Of a stretch of DNA of 35,541 nt, positions 8,586 to 17,450 are shown one piece after another. How positions within the stretch are numbered: the stretch's first letter is position 1; each line of letters opens with the position of its first letter. The stretch is from Bacteroidales bacterium UBA5197 (GTDB lineage Bacteria; Bacteroidota; Bacteroidia; Bacteroidales; Lentimicrobiaceae), in the NCBI GenBank assembly GCA_002412885.1, contig DHVX01000069.1, positions 1-35,541 of the forward strand, written 5' to 3'. Both the position numbers and the translations under genes were made by a program. The notes beneath the pieces were generated by a model. The model had not been told where the DNA came from. It saw only the letters and a list, made by a program, of their open reading frames with translations, and did no database searches.

Positions 8586-11570
8586 TTGATAAAAACGCTC
8601 GTTGTTTTTTTTACGATCATTTTTTTAGCCGCCATTAAATTACTGGCGCAAAATCCTTATATTCAACATTATACTACTAATGATGGTCTACCATCAAATA
8701 TGATTTACCAGGTATACCAGGATAGCCACAAATTTATCTGGTTTGCAACAGATGCCGGTGTAGCGCGGTTCGATGGTTCCAGATTTGTATATTACCGAAA
8801 GCAGGATGGTTTGTCAAGCAATGATGTTGTCAGGATAAAAGAGGATTCGTTTGGCAGGATATGGTTTTTCAATTTGAATGCTACGTTAAACTTTTATTAT
8901 AAAGGTATTATTTACAATACTGGCAATGCACCTTATCTTGATTCCCTTAAAAGTAAAGAATTCTTTCGTGACTTTTATGAAGATACCGACAAGAATATTC
9001 ATTTCTATTATAACCATCAAAGGGAAATATTTACATTAAACTCTAAAAATCAAGTAACAAAATTCATTCTTCCGAGTATTAATTTTACGGTTGGCAAATA
9101 CAAAGAAATTATAGAGGGCATGGTTATTCGTTATTTAAGCCAGGATTCCGAAGGTATGTATTTATTATGGACGATAGCGGGTCTTTATACTCAAAAAACA
9201 TTTGATGTTAATCCAAGGTTAGTATCCGGAGAATACGACTATAAATCTATTTTTAAAACAACTAAAAATGTTTATTATGCTGTTGTAAGCGAAAAAAATA
9301 ACAACTCTGAAAACTTTTTATTAATCAGATGTATCGGGGATACAATAACTGATGAGCGGTTACACCCGATTTCATTAAACACATTATTCATAAGTTCGGT
9401 GATCGAAGATGGTGATGGTTTATTATGGATTTCCACCTTCGATAAAGGGATTTTTTGTTTTAAGAATAATTCATTACTGCGTCAATTTGATATTAAGGAG
9501 GCACAAGCAATTATCCAGGATCATGAGAAGAATATCTGGATTACTTCACTTAAGGATGGAGTGTACAAGATATGCCCCAATATAATTCAACATACTCATT
9601 ATGAAAATGGTAATTTCGGAGGAAAAGGAATTTTAGTTTTGGCAGATCACTTAAAAAATGGGATTTGGTTTACAAATGGTGAGAAAATTTATCTGCTCCA
9701 AAATGAAAAGATTTATACTTCTGACTTTAGCTACAGTAAATACTCATTTAATCAAATATTGCATTTAAGGGATAATAGTCTTCTTGTAGGCGAGAAAAAC
9801 ATTAAACAGTTTATTTTTGAAAACATAAAACTGGATGAATTAAAAAGGGCAATTGAATTTGGGAAATCAAGCATTTCTCCTAAACCTTTTAAAAGAATAG
9901 TTTCAAACTTAACTAAAGATAAGCTGAATTGTTTTAATTCATATCAGTTATATATATTAGATCCTGACAAATCTTTTGTCTCTGTAAAGTATAAGACTTT
10001 GGATGAACGCATTTACAACATTTACTATAACTACGAAAATGAATTGATTGTCAACGCCAAGAAAAACTACATCTATCGGAATGACAGTTTGTTAGTTTAT
10101 CCGGATTTATCATGTTTTGATAATAAGATCATCACCGATCATCTAAACATCAACGAATCAACTGACCTGATCAATATTGAAGGTGACAGTCTTTTCTTGT
10201 TAAACAATAGGCAACTATATAATTTGACTTCAGCATATTGGCTTCCCATCGACAAAGAAATCAAATATATGGATTACCATGAGTCAACTTTATTTATTGC
10301 AACCTCTCAAAATGTTTATGTTTGTGAAAATCCAGTAAATATTATTAATGGCAAACCAGTAAATTTAAATCCAATCGATATCAACTTCCGAAACATTAAT
10401 GATATTATCTTCAGTAACAATCAATTGTATATTGCGAGTGATGACGGTTTAACTGCTATACCTTATCCTGAAATCCAAAAAAATACGTCCAATTCGCCTA
10501 TCCCATATTTTCACTCAATCTGGATAAATGACAACAATGAAGTTGACAATCTTCAAAATATTTCTTTAACCGGCAGGAATCGGATACATTTCATTTTCAA
10601 TAGCATCAATTATTCAACAAGTCCTGTCATCTTTTCATATATGCTTGAAGGTTCTGATGATAAATGGACGGTTGGATCAGGCACTGATGTTGTTTATCAA
10701 AATCTGCCCAGGGGGGAATATGTGTTTAGATTAAAAGCACGTAAACCAACTTCACCATGGAGTAAGTCCATTGAATACCGAATCACAATTAAAGCAACCA
10801 TTTGGCAGCACCCATTGTTTTATGCATTTTTAGCAGTTTGCATCGTAGGTTTCATATTCATGTTTGCTCTAAGGAGAAAAAACCTTCAGTTGAAACGCAG
10901 AGAAACCGACCACCAAATGATTACCCTGGAGCAAAAGGCATTGCAATCGATGATGAACCCGCACTTCATTTTTAATGCGCTTGGGTCTATTCAATATTAC
11001 CTGCTTCAGAATAAGCCTGCAGAAGCCGGGTTGTATCTTTCGCAGTTTGCCCGCCTGATCAGGCAGAATCTCAGTGCCATTAATTCTGCCCTGATCAACC
11101 TTGAAGAGGAAACCGACCGGCTGAAAAATTACATGGATCTTGAAAAATTAAGGATGGAAGACAAATTTGATTACACCATTGAATTTGATAAGGATGTTGA
11201 TGAAGATGAAGTCCTGATCCCATCCATGATCATACAACCCTTTGTGGAAAATGCTATCTGGCATGGCATTTCAACGCTCAAGGGCAGGGGAATGATCAGA
11301 ATTTCATTCGCTATGCAATCTCCGAAAGCCATAAAGATCTCCATCGAGGACAATGGTGTCGGGATAAAACAAGCCGGAGCCTACTCATCCAGTGGCGAAA
11401 ACCATTTACACATGGGTATGGCAATGACACAGAAAAGACTTGAGATTATTGGCAAAAGAATGAATATTCAAACCTCTGTAACCATTTCTGAAACATCACC
11501 GGGAAGCCTGAACCCGGGCACCCGGGTGGTACTTTTGGTGCCAGTGAGTTACGGAAAAACTACTATGTAA
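8586..11570 (+). CDS. LytS-type sensor histidine kinase with propeller sensor (TTG start)
   Basis: 994 residues from a TTG codon, chosen because it is followed at once by a clean signal peptide (MIKTLVVFF to KLLAQ) and lies one base after the regulator stop; the next ATG would remove the signal. Residues ~22-640 contain two-component-regulator propeller repeats (for example GLPSNMIYQVYQDSHKFIWF and GLSSNDVVRIKEDSFGRIWF), ~650-730 a Y_Y_Y domain, ~741-764 one membrane helix. The cytoplasmic part is a His_kinase/LytS domain with NPHFIFNAL (H793), then an ATPase domain with the N-box IIQPFVENAIWHG and a DNGVGIK G-box (~922). The sensor lies in the periplasm; the ligand is unknown. Composition in the propeller region is more AT-rich than the kinase part. 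Confidence 0.92.
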   Translation: MIKTLVVFFTIIFLAAIKLLAQNPYIQHYTTNDGLPSNMIYQVYQDSHKFIWFATDAGVARFDGSRFVYYRKQDGLSSNDVVRIKEDSFGRIWFFNLNATLNFYYKGIIYNTGNAPYLDSLKSKEFFRDFYEDTDKNIHFYYNHQREIFTLNSKNQVTKFILPSINFTVGKYKEIIEGMVIRYLSQDSEGMYLLWTIAGLYTQKTFDVNPRLVSGEYDYKSIFKTTKNVYYAVVSEKNNNSENFLLIRCIGDTITDERLHPISLNTLFISSVIEDGDGLLWISTFDKGIFCFKNNSLLRQFDIKEAQAIIQDHEKNIWITSLKDGVYKICPNIIQHTHYENGNFGGKGILVLADHLKNGIWFTNGEKIYLLQNEKIYTSDFSYSKYSFNQILHLRDNSLLVGEKNIKQFIFENIKLDELKRAIEFGKSSISPKPFKRIVSNLTKDKLNCFNSYQLYILDPDKSFVSVKYKTLDERIYNIYYNYENELIVNAKKNYIYRNDSLLVYPDLSCFDNKIITDHLNINESTDLINIEGDSLFLLNNRQLYNLTSAYWLPIDKEIKYMDYHESTLFIATSQNVYVCENPVNIINGKPVNLNPIDINFRNINDIIFSNNQLYIASDDGLTAIPYPEIQKNTSNSPIPYFHSIWINDNNEVDNLQNISLTGRNRIHFIFNSINYSTSPVIFSYMLEGSDDKWTVGSGTDVVYQNLPRGEYVFRLKARKPTSPWSKSIEYRITIKATIWQHPLFYAFLAVCIVGFIFMFALRRKNLQLKRRETDHQMITLEQKALQSMMNPHFIFNALGSIQYYLLQNKPAEAGLYLSQFARLIRQNLSAINSALINLEEETDRLKNYMDLEKLRMEDKFDYTIEFDKDVDEDEVLIPSMIIQPFVENAIWHGISTLKGRGMIRISFAMQSPKAIKISIEDNGVGIKQAGAYSSSGENHLHMGMAMTQKRLEIIGKRMNIQTSVTISETSPGSLNPGTRVVLLVPVSYGKTTM

Positions 11571-11573
11571 ATC

Positions 11574-11603
11574 AGGTTGAGGTTGAGGTTAAGGTTGAGG
11601 TTG
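11574..11603 (+). repeat. Five tandem 6-bp units (AGGTTG)
   Basis: Units at 11574, 11580, 11586, 11592 and 11598 read AGGTTG, with one change (AGGTTA in the third). The array begins four bases after the kinase stop. Confidence 0.85.
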
Positions 11604-11696
11604 CCTGACTGACAATTTTTATGCTTTATAAACTCATGTTTTGCCAGTCGGACAGGGCTCTAGAAATTGATTGGAAATTGGAAAATTTAACAAGAA

Positions 11697-11729
11697 GACC
11701 TAACAAGACGAAAGAAGACTTGTTAGGTC
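11697..11729. terminator. 11-bp perfect hairpin downstream of the kinase gene
   Basis: GACCTAACAAG (11697-11707) pairs perfectly with CTTGTTAGGTC (11719-11729) around an 11-base A/G-rich loop. It is the best candidate for ending the two-component transcript, though no T-run follows. A second imperfect palindrome (TCCCGATAG/CTATCCGGGA, 11744-11762) follows. Confidence 0.45.
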
Positions 11730-11780
11730 ACTCAGAAATCTGATCCCGATAGCTATCCGGGACCAAAATTAGAAATGGTT

Positions 11781-11815
11781 AGAAATTAGAAATTAGAAAT
11801 TAGAAATTAGAAATT
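11781..11815 (+). repeat. Five perfect tandem 7-bp units (AGAAATT)
   Basis: AGAAATT is repeated five times without error from 11781 to 11815. Degenerate relatives (AGAAATGGTT, GGAAATTGG) occur upstream in the same gap. The array ends at the first base of the metG -7 box. Confidence 0.92.
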
Positions 11816-11822
11816 ACCTTTG
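11815..11822 (+). promoter_or_regulatory. -7 box (TACCTTTG) of metG
   Basis: An exact TAnnTTTG match 25 bases before the metG ATG. The usual -33 position falls inside the 7-bp repeat array, where only TTAG rather than TTTG is available. Confidence 0.55.
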
Positions 11823-11847
11823 CACCCTGTTTCTAAATTTCAATCAA

Positions 11848-13911
11848 ATGTCAGATTCTGCCGCCAAATTATTTAAACGCTATACCGTAACTTCCGCGCT
11901 GCCTTACGCAAACGGCCCTATCCACATTGGCCACCTTGCCGGAGTTTATGTGCCTGCCGATATTTACGTTCGCTACCTCCGATCAAAAGGCGAAGATGTG
12001 GTTTTTATCGGTGGTTCCGATGAACACGGAGTTCCCATTACCATCAAAGCCCGCAGAGAAGGCATTACCCCGCAACAGGTGGTTGACAAATATCATGGCA
12101 TTATTAAGAAATCCTTCGAAGATTTCGGGGTTTCTTTTGACATCTATTCACGGACATCCAATGCTGTCCATCACAAAACAGCTTCCGAATTCTTCACAAA
12201 CCTCTACGACAAAGGCGAGTTTATTGAGAAAACATCGCTGCAATATTATGATGAGGAACACCAGACATTTCTGGCCGATCGCTACATAACCGGCACCTGT
12301 CCGCATTGCGGATTTGAAAAAGCTTATGGCGATCAGTGTGAAAATTGCGGTACATCCCTGAATGCTACCGACCTGATTAACCCTAAATCAGCGCTCAGCG
12401 GAAGTGTTCCCGTAATGCGCGAAACCAAACACTGGTTTCTGCCCCTCGACAAATATGAGCCATGGCTTCGCGAGTGGATACTTGAAAGCCACAAAGATGA
12501 CTGGAAAACCAATGTTTACGGTCAATGCAAATCGTGGCTCGATCATGGACTGCAACCACGAGCTGTAACCCGCGACCTCGACTGGGGCGTAAATGTTCCG
12601 CTGAAAGAAGCAGAAGGCAAGGTACTTTATGTGTGGTTTGATGCACCCATCGGCTACATTTCAGCTACCCGTGAATGGGGCGAACAAACCGGAAAAGACT
12701 GGGAACCTTACTGGAAATCCGCCGATTCGAAATTGGTGCATTTTATCGGTAAGGACAATATTGTTTTCCATTGCATTGTATTTCCGGGTATGCTTAAGGC
12801 GGAAGGTTCGTTTATCCTTCCGGAAAATGTTCCGGCCAATGAATTTCTGAATCTTGAGAACGATAAGATTTCCACTTCACGAAACTGGGCAGTGTGGTTA
12901 CATGAATATCTTGAAGAATTTCCCGGCAAACAGGATGTGCTGCGCTATGTGCTGACCGCCAATGCACCCGAAACCAAAGACAATGACTTTACCTGGCGCG
13001 ATTTTCAGGCCCGCAACAACAGCGAATTGCTGGCGGTTTTCGGGAACTTTGTGAACCGTACGCTGGTACTTACGCAAAAATATTTTGATGGCAAAGTCCC
13101 GGCTTTAGGTCCTGTGGATGATTATGACCGTCAGGTGATAAACGAAATGGCTGGTTTCCCTGCGAAAATTGCCCAAAGTATTGAACTTTACCGTTTCCGG
13201 GAAGCATTGAACGAACTGATGAACCTGGCCCGCCTCGGCAATAAATATCTGACCGAAACCGAACCCTGGAAAACTTTTAAAACCAACCCTGAACGCGTAC
13301 AAACCAACCTGAATATCTGTCTTCAGATTTGTGCCAATCTGGCTATTCTTGGTGAGCCTTTCCTACCTTTCAGTGCAAAAAAACTCAACATTATGCTTAA
13401 TCTGGAAACTTCTAAATGGGACAAAGCAGGCAGTTCTGCATTGCTTCCCGATGGCCATCAGCTTGGATTGCCCGAACTTTTATTCGAGCGCATTGAGGAT
13501 GCTGCCATTGAAGCTCAGGTTCAGAAACTGCTCGATACAAAAAAAGCAAACGAAGCCGAAAATGCAACAGCCAATCCCACTAAACCTGTGATTGAATTTG
13601 ATGATTTCGGCAAAGTAGATCTGCGTATCGGAACCATTATTGCTGCCGAAAAAGTTGCAAAAACCAAAAAGCTTCTGAAACTCACCATAGATACCGGCAT
13701 CGACAAACGTACCGTTGTTTCTGGTATTGCTGAGTATTATGAGCCGGAAAATATTATTGGTCAGCAGGTTACCATATTGGTTAACCTTGCACCCCGCAAT
13801 CTCAAAGGCATCGATTCACAGGGGATGATACTTATGGCCGAAGATCATGACGGACGGCTCAGTTTTGTATCTCCAACTTCAGCAATGAAGAACGGCAGTG
13901 AGGTGAGATAG
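11848..13911 (+). CDS. metG: Methionyl-tRNA synthetase with C-terminal tRNA-binding domain
   Basis: Cytosolic class I aminoacyl-tRNA synthetase that charges tRNA-Met with methionine. 687 residues, the length of the long dimeric form. The Rossmann catalytic core carries the HIGH motif at 26-29 (GPIHIGHLAG), a zinc knuckle with C151/C154 and C164/C167 (CPHCG, CENCG), and the KMSKS loop in the variant form KISTS (340-344), common in this family. An anticodon-binding helical domain follows (~390-545). Residues ~580-687 are an EMAP-II/Trbp111-like OB-fold (FDDFGKVDLRIGTI), which binds tRNA and dimerises. The gene stands alone between a repeat-rich gap and a strong terminator. Complete; no damaged motif. 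Confidence 0.98.
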   Translation: MSDSAAKLFKRYTVTSALPYANGPIHIGHLAGVYVPADIYVRYLRSKGEDVVFIGGSDEHGVPITIKARREGITPQQVVDKYHGIIKKSFEDFGVSFDIYSRTSNAVHHKTASEFFTNLYDKGEFIEKTSLQYYDEEHQTFLADRYITGTCPHCGFEKAYGDQCENCGTSLNATDLINPKSALSGSVPVMRETKHWFLPLDKYEPWLREWILESHKDDWKTNVYGQCKSWLDHGLQPRAVTRDLDWGVNVPLKEAEGKVLYVWFDAPIGYISATREWGEQTGKDWEPYWKSADSKLVHFIGKDNIVFHCIVFPGMLKAEGSFILPENVPANEFLNLENDKISTSRNWAVWLHEYLEEFPGKQDVLRYVLTANAPETKDNDFTWRDFQARNNSELLAVFGNFVNRTLVLTQKYFDGKVPALGPVDDYDRQVINEMAGFPAKIAQSIELYRFREALNELMNLARLGNKYLTETEPWKTFKTNPERVQTNLNICLQICANLAILGEPFLPFSAKKLNIMLNLETSKWDKAGSSALLPDGHQLGLPELLFERIEDAAIEAQVQKLLDTKKANEAENATANPTKPVIEFDDFGKVDLRIGTIIAAEKVAKTKKLLKLTIDTGIDKRTVVSGIAEYYEPENIIGQQVTILVNLAPRNLKGIDSQGMILMAEDHDGRLSFVSPTSAMKNGSEVR

Positions 13912-13954
13912 AAACTAACCCCCGGTTCGGTATGCCTCACCGGGGGTTAGTTTT
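13912..13954. terminator. Strong bidirectional terminator between metG and fumarase
   Basis: A 15-bp perfect stem (AAACTAACCCCCGGT, 13912-13926, with 13939-13953) has a 12-base loop and starts right after the metG stop. It ends in TTTT on the plus strand. The convergent fumarase gene stops 33 bases beyond it, so it can serve both directions. Confidence 0.8.
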
Positions 13955-13986
13955 GGTAAACTCCTAACGGAGGTTTTCAACAGGTC

Positions 13987-15591
13987 CTACTTCCCTTCGA
14001 AGAAATCATTTCCTTTATCATCAACTATAATAAAAGCAGGGAAATTTTCGACCCTGATTTTGCGAACGGCTTCCATTCCCAGCTCTTCAAAATCAATTAC
14101 TTCCACTGATTTTATGGAGTATTTGGCAAGAATTGCTGCCGGTCCGCCAATGGATCCCAGATAAAATCCTTTGTGCTTTTTGCAGGCCTCGGTTACCATT
14201 TTACTGCGGTTTCCTTTGGCAAGCATAATCAATGAGCCCCCCATTTCCTGGAACTGATCAACATAAACGTCCATCCGGCCTGCGGTGGTCGGGCCAAAAC
14301 TGCCGGATGCCATTCCTTTTGGTGTTTTTGCAGGGCCGGCATAATAAACCGGGTGATTTTTAAAATAATCCGGCATGGGTTTCCCTTCATCAATCATTTG
14401 TTTAATGCGGGCGTGGGCAATGTCGCGGGCAACAACCAGCGTACCATTGAGGCTGAGCCTGGTTTTTACCGGATGTTTTGCAAGTTCAGCAAGCACCTCA
14501 TTCAGGGGACGATCAAGGTCAATCTCAACCGCCGGGCGCATGGCTGGTGCCGAGGCCGGAACATATTTTGCCGGATTCTTTTCAAGTTCTTCAAGAAAAA
14601 TACCATCTTCGGTAATTTTTGCTTTGATGTTACGGTCGGCACTGCAACTCACACCCAACCCTACCGGGCACGAAGCCGCATGACGTGGCAAGCGGATAAC
14701 CCTGACATCGTGTACAAAATATTTTCCGCCAAACTGAGCGCCAATGCCGGTTTCTTCACAGATTTTCTGAATCCGGGCTTCCCATTCCAGATCGCGAAAA
14801 GCCTGTCCGCCCTCATTACCCTCTGTGGGAAGATGATCGTAATATCCTGCTGAAGCTTTTTTCACAGTGGCCAGGGTAGCTTCCGCGGAAGTACCGCCAA
14901 TCACCAATGCCAGATGGTAAGGCGGACAAGCCGAAGTACCAAGATCCCTGATTTTTTCCATTACAAATCTTGTTAATCCTTCATCTGTCAGCAGTGATTT
15001 GGTTTGCTGATATAAATAAGTCTTGTTGGCTGATCCGCCGCCTTTGGTGATAAACAAAAACTCATATTTATTGCCCTGTCCGGAATAAATATCAATTTGC
15101 GCAGGAAGGTTGGTGCCAGTGTTTTTCTCTTCTGTCATGGTAAAAGGAACTACCATAGAATAACGCAGGTTGCGGTCGCGGTAGGTTTCAAAAATACCTT
15201 TCGAAAGGTGTTCGGCATCATTGGCTCCGGTGTAAACATCCTCACCTTTGTTGGCCATTATAATTGCAGTACCGGTATCCTGACAAGTGGGCAATTCTCC
15301 TTCAGCTGCAACCACCTGATTCATCAGCATGGTGTGGGCTACAAAGCGGTCGTTGTCTGTAGCTTCAGGATCGGCAAGAATGTCGGCAAGTTTTTGTAAA
15401 TGGCCGGACCTCAGGTAAAACGACACATCGGTAATGGCTTCTTTTGCAAGTAATTCCAGACCTTCGGGGGCAACTTTCAGAATTTTACGGCCGTCTGCTT
15501 CAACGATACTTACAAAGTCGCGAGTGAGCAGTTTATAAGGGGTGGTGTCCTTTTGAACCGGAAATGGCTTTTGATACTTAAATGTTGACAT
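13987..15591 (-). CDS. fumA: Class I fumarate hydratase (Fe-S)
   Basis: Interconverts fumarate and malate in the citric acid cycle or reductive branch, in the cytosol, with an oxygen-sensitive [4Fe-4S] cluster. 534 residues, close to E. coli FumA/FumB (~548). The N-terminal fumarase domain (~1-330) and C-terminal swivel domain (~340-534) are fused in one chain. Three cysteines fall where FumA has its cluster ligands: C103 (TCQDTG), C222 (SACPPY) and C316 (VSCSAD). The C-terminal domain holds KTRLSLNG and the GSFGPTTAGRMD loop. It is convergent with metG. Class I instead of the oxygen-stable class II enzyme fits an anaerobic or microaerophilic host. The reaction direction cannot be told from sequence; the FumA/FumB distinction is not meaningful outside enterics. 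Confidence 0.96.
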   Translation of the reverse strand: MSTFKYQKPFPVQKDTTPYKLLTRDFVSIVEADGRKILKVAPEGLELLAKEAITDVSFYLRSGHLQKLADILADPEATDNDRFVAHTMLMNQVVAAEGELPTCQDTGTAIIMANKGEDVYTGANDAEHLSKGIFETYRDRNLRYSMVVPFTMTEEKNTGTNLPAQIDIYSGQGNKYEFLFITKGGGSANKTYLYQQTKSLLTDEGLTRFVMEKIRDLGTSACPPYHLALVIGGTSAEATLATVKKASAGYYDHLPTEGNEGGQAFRDLEWEARIQKICEETGIGAQFGGKYFVHDVRVIRLPRHAASCPVGLGVSCSADRNIKAKITEDGIFLEELEKNPAKYVPASAPAMRPAVEIDLDRPLNEVLAELAKHPVKTRLSLNGTLVVARDIAHARIKQMIDEGKPMPDYFKNHPVYYAGPAKTPKGMASGSFGPTTAGRMDVYVDQFQEMGGSLIMLAKGNRSKMVTEACKKHKGFYLGSIGGPAAILAKYSIKSVEVIDFEELGMEAVRKIRVENFPAFIIVDDKGNDFFEGK

Positions 15592-15763
15592 GGCTGGAAT
15601 TTTTCAGTTTTTGAATATGAACCATCTGTATTTTAATCAGATAGCGGGTGTGATTTGCATTGATAAAAGTAAATCAATATCTCATGTAAACCAAGAAAGT
15701 TGCCGTGTTTAATTAATGATTCCTTTCAAATTGATTTTCAAGCAACATACAATCATATAATAT

Positions 15764-15796
15764 CAAAGACCTGCATTGATATTTTGCAGGTCTTTG
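15764..15796 (-). terminator. 12-bp hairpin downstream of the serine hydrolase
   Basis: CAAAGACCTGCA (15764-15775) pairs perfectly with TGCAGGTCTTTG (15785-15796), loop 9 bases. It lies 50 bases past the end of the minus-strand hydrolase gene. The minus-strand continuation is AT-rich but lacks a T-run. Confidence 0.6.
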
Positions 15797-15845
15797 AGTG
15801 TGCTTCAGAAATTGCTGAATTTGAAATAAACAGCAGCAAAAAGCT

Positions 15846-17177
15846 TTACTCCCTGTTCATTAAAATATCCATGCCTCCCTGTTTTATATTCAGTTTTCCT
15901 GTTTCAGGGAAGGTTATACGGATACCGGCAGCATCGAAGCGAAATTCGGTTTCACTGACAGGCTCCAGCGGAAAAGCACTTTGCCCGGTAGCTTGTGCTG
16001 TAAGGGTATTTCCATCAACTTTTACAGTAAGTTTAAGCGGAAAGCTTTCACTGGAATAAATGCCTTCGTAGCTTTTAAGTATATCAATAGAAACTGTGGC
16101 AACTGAGAAATCAGGCAGATCGTATTCACGACCAAGGTAAATGCTTAGTAATCCTATCAGAATATCATTCTGACCATAGTTTAATCCATTGGATGTAACA
16201 GCCAGACATAATTTTTTATCAGGGAAACAAATAAGCACCGACCTGAATCCATCAATGCCACCGGTATGGCCAAATCCTTTAAGCTCATAAAACGGCATAG
16301 GAAAAATTCCTTTTCCATAAGTCCCTTCCGTTTTGATCATATTTTCCAACGAAGATTTGCTGATAATTTCATTATTAAACAATGCATTTCCAAACTTCAC
16401 CAAATCCTCTGTAGTTGAAACTACAGCACCTGCACCATGAGGAATGCTCATGTTTGTTTCATTCTCTTTTTTCCAGCCTTCAGCTGACCAAATGTAAGAG
16501 TTACTTTCGCCTTTGCCGATCTTTATTTCACCGCCATAATATGTGGATTCCAGTCTCGCTTTTTTTGCAATCCGCTCGTTGAGGTTGGCTGCGTAATCTT
16601 TGCCTGTAATGTCTTCGAGAATGAAACCAAGCAGAATATAATTGGAATTGCTGTATTCCGATTTTTCGCCCGGCTGAAACAAAACCGGATGACTGCTGAT
16701 CATGGAAACTATCTCTTGTCTGGATTTATAATTTACACACCATTCCAGATAAAGGCTGTCATCGGTCACACTCCACAGCCCGCTGCGATGCAGCAACATA
16801 TCCAATACTGTGATGTTCTCTGCATTCGGAAGATCAGGGAAAAAGGATGATAATTTTGCATCAAATGAGATTTTTTTCTCTTCTGCCAATTGATAAATCA
16901 TAGCCGAAGTAAACATTTTACTTACAGAGCCAACCCTGTAAATGGTTGATGAGGTTGCCAATGTTTTTGATTCTAAATCGGCGTAACCGGTTGCTTTGGA
17001 ATAGGTTAGAATCCCATTTTCCATAATTGCAACAGATCCCATAAACTTATCATTCTCTCCGAGTAAGTTTAAAAGGCTGTCCAGTTTGGGTTTAAAAGAA
17101 TTTTGCTGTGCCTGGGTATAAGTTGCGAATGCAAGTACTGCCATCAAGCACAATAATGCTGGTGCTGATCTCCTCAT
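15846..17177 (-). CDS. Secreted serine hydrolase, beta-lactamase/penicillin-binding fold
   Basis: 443 residues with a signal peptide (1-23, ending TQAQ), so periplasmic or exported. The class C beta-lactamase-like fold shows all three hallmark motifs: SVSK (S84-K87, nucleophile and base), YSN (175-177) and HTG (304-306) followed by GIDGF. The last ~80 residues form a small beta-rich extension like DUF3471, which follows this domain in many esterase and D-amino-peptidase relatives. The family includes D,D-peptidases, esterases and few true beta-lactamases, so resistance should not be inferred. It stands alone, divergent from the LamG-like T9SS gene; a shared 273-bp regulatory gap separates them. 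Catalytic residues are intact; substrate unknown. Confidence 0.9.
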   Translation of the reverse strand: MRRSAPALLCLMAVLAFATYTQAQQNSFKPKLDSLLNLLGENDKFMGSVAIMENGILTYSKATGYADLESKTLATSSTIYRVGSVSKMFTSAMIYQLAEEKKISFDAKLSSFFPDLPNAENITVLDMLLHRSGLWSVTDDSLYLEWCVNYKSRQEIVSMISSHPVLFQPGEKSEYSNSNYILLGFILEDITGKDYAANLNERIAKKARLESTYYGGEIKIGKGESNSYIWSAEGWKKENETNMSIPHGAGAVVSTTEDLVKFGNALFNNEIISKSSLENMIKTEGTYGKGIFPMPFYELKGFGHTGGIDGFRSVLICFPDKKLCLAVTSNGLNYGQNDILIGLLSIYLGREYDLPDFSVATVSIDILKSYEGIYSSESFPLKLTVKVDGNTLTAQATGQSAFPLEPVSETEFRFDAAGIRITFPETGKLNIKQGGMDILMNRE

Positions 17178-17312
17178 TTTTTAGGAATTTGAAATTAAAA
17201 TTATGATCCAATAATCAGACATTTGACAAACCTAATAAAGAAAAGTTACAGAAATTTTAATGCATTCAATGGTTTTTTTAAGTTTATTGAACCTTCTGTG
17301 AAAATTAACTGT

Positions 17313-17320
17313 TAAATTTG
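17313..17320 (+). promoter_or_regulatory. Candidate -7 box (TAAATTTG) of the LamG-like cargo gene
   Basis: Exact TAnnTTTG match, with transcription predicted to start near 17327. The nearest upstream TTG (17287-17289) is 23 bases away, longer than usual. Confidence 0.42.
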
Positions 17321-17326
17321 TTGACC

Positions 17327-17341
17327 TAAGAATCATTCTAC
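17327..17341. promoter_or_regulatory. Second copy of the palindrome core, near a predicted start site
   Basis: TAAGAATCATTCTAC contains AGAATCATTCT, the exact reverse complement of the 11-bp core of the palindrome upstream of rubrerythrin. The outer bases are imperfect (two differences from the 15-bp form). It would cover the predicted transcription start of the LamG-like gene, a position suited to repression. Confidence 0.4.
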
Positions 17342-17450
17342 AAATTTCTCATCGAAGAGAATCCCGCACTTTCACCTGCTCGTTTAACTCCTGTTTTTCA
17401 ATCATGATTGACTAATTCCCCAATTATTTATTCCCAAAAAACAGAGAAAA

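Noticed and set aside
11574..11815. CRISPR-like array in the repeat-rich gap
   Set aside because: Units are only 6-7 bases, tandem without spacers, and no cas gene is nearby.
14353..14853. 166-codon open frame on the plus strand
   Set aside because: Lies wholly inside the well-supported class I fumarase gene on the other strand and shows no recognisable motif.
15846..17177. Antibiotic-resistance beta-lactamase
   Set aside because: The fold motifs are present, but this family is mainly D,D-peptidases and esterases, and the C-terminal extension argues against a dedicated resistance enzyme.
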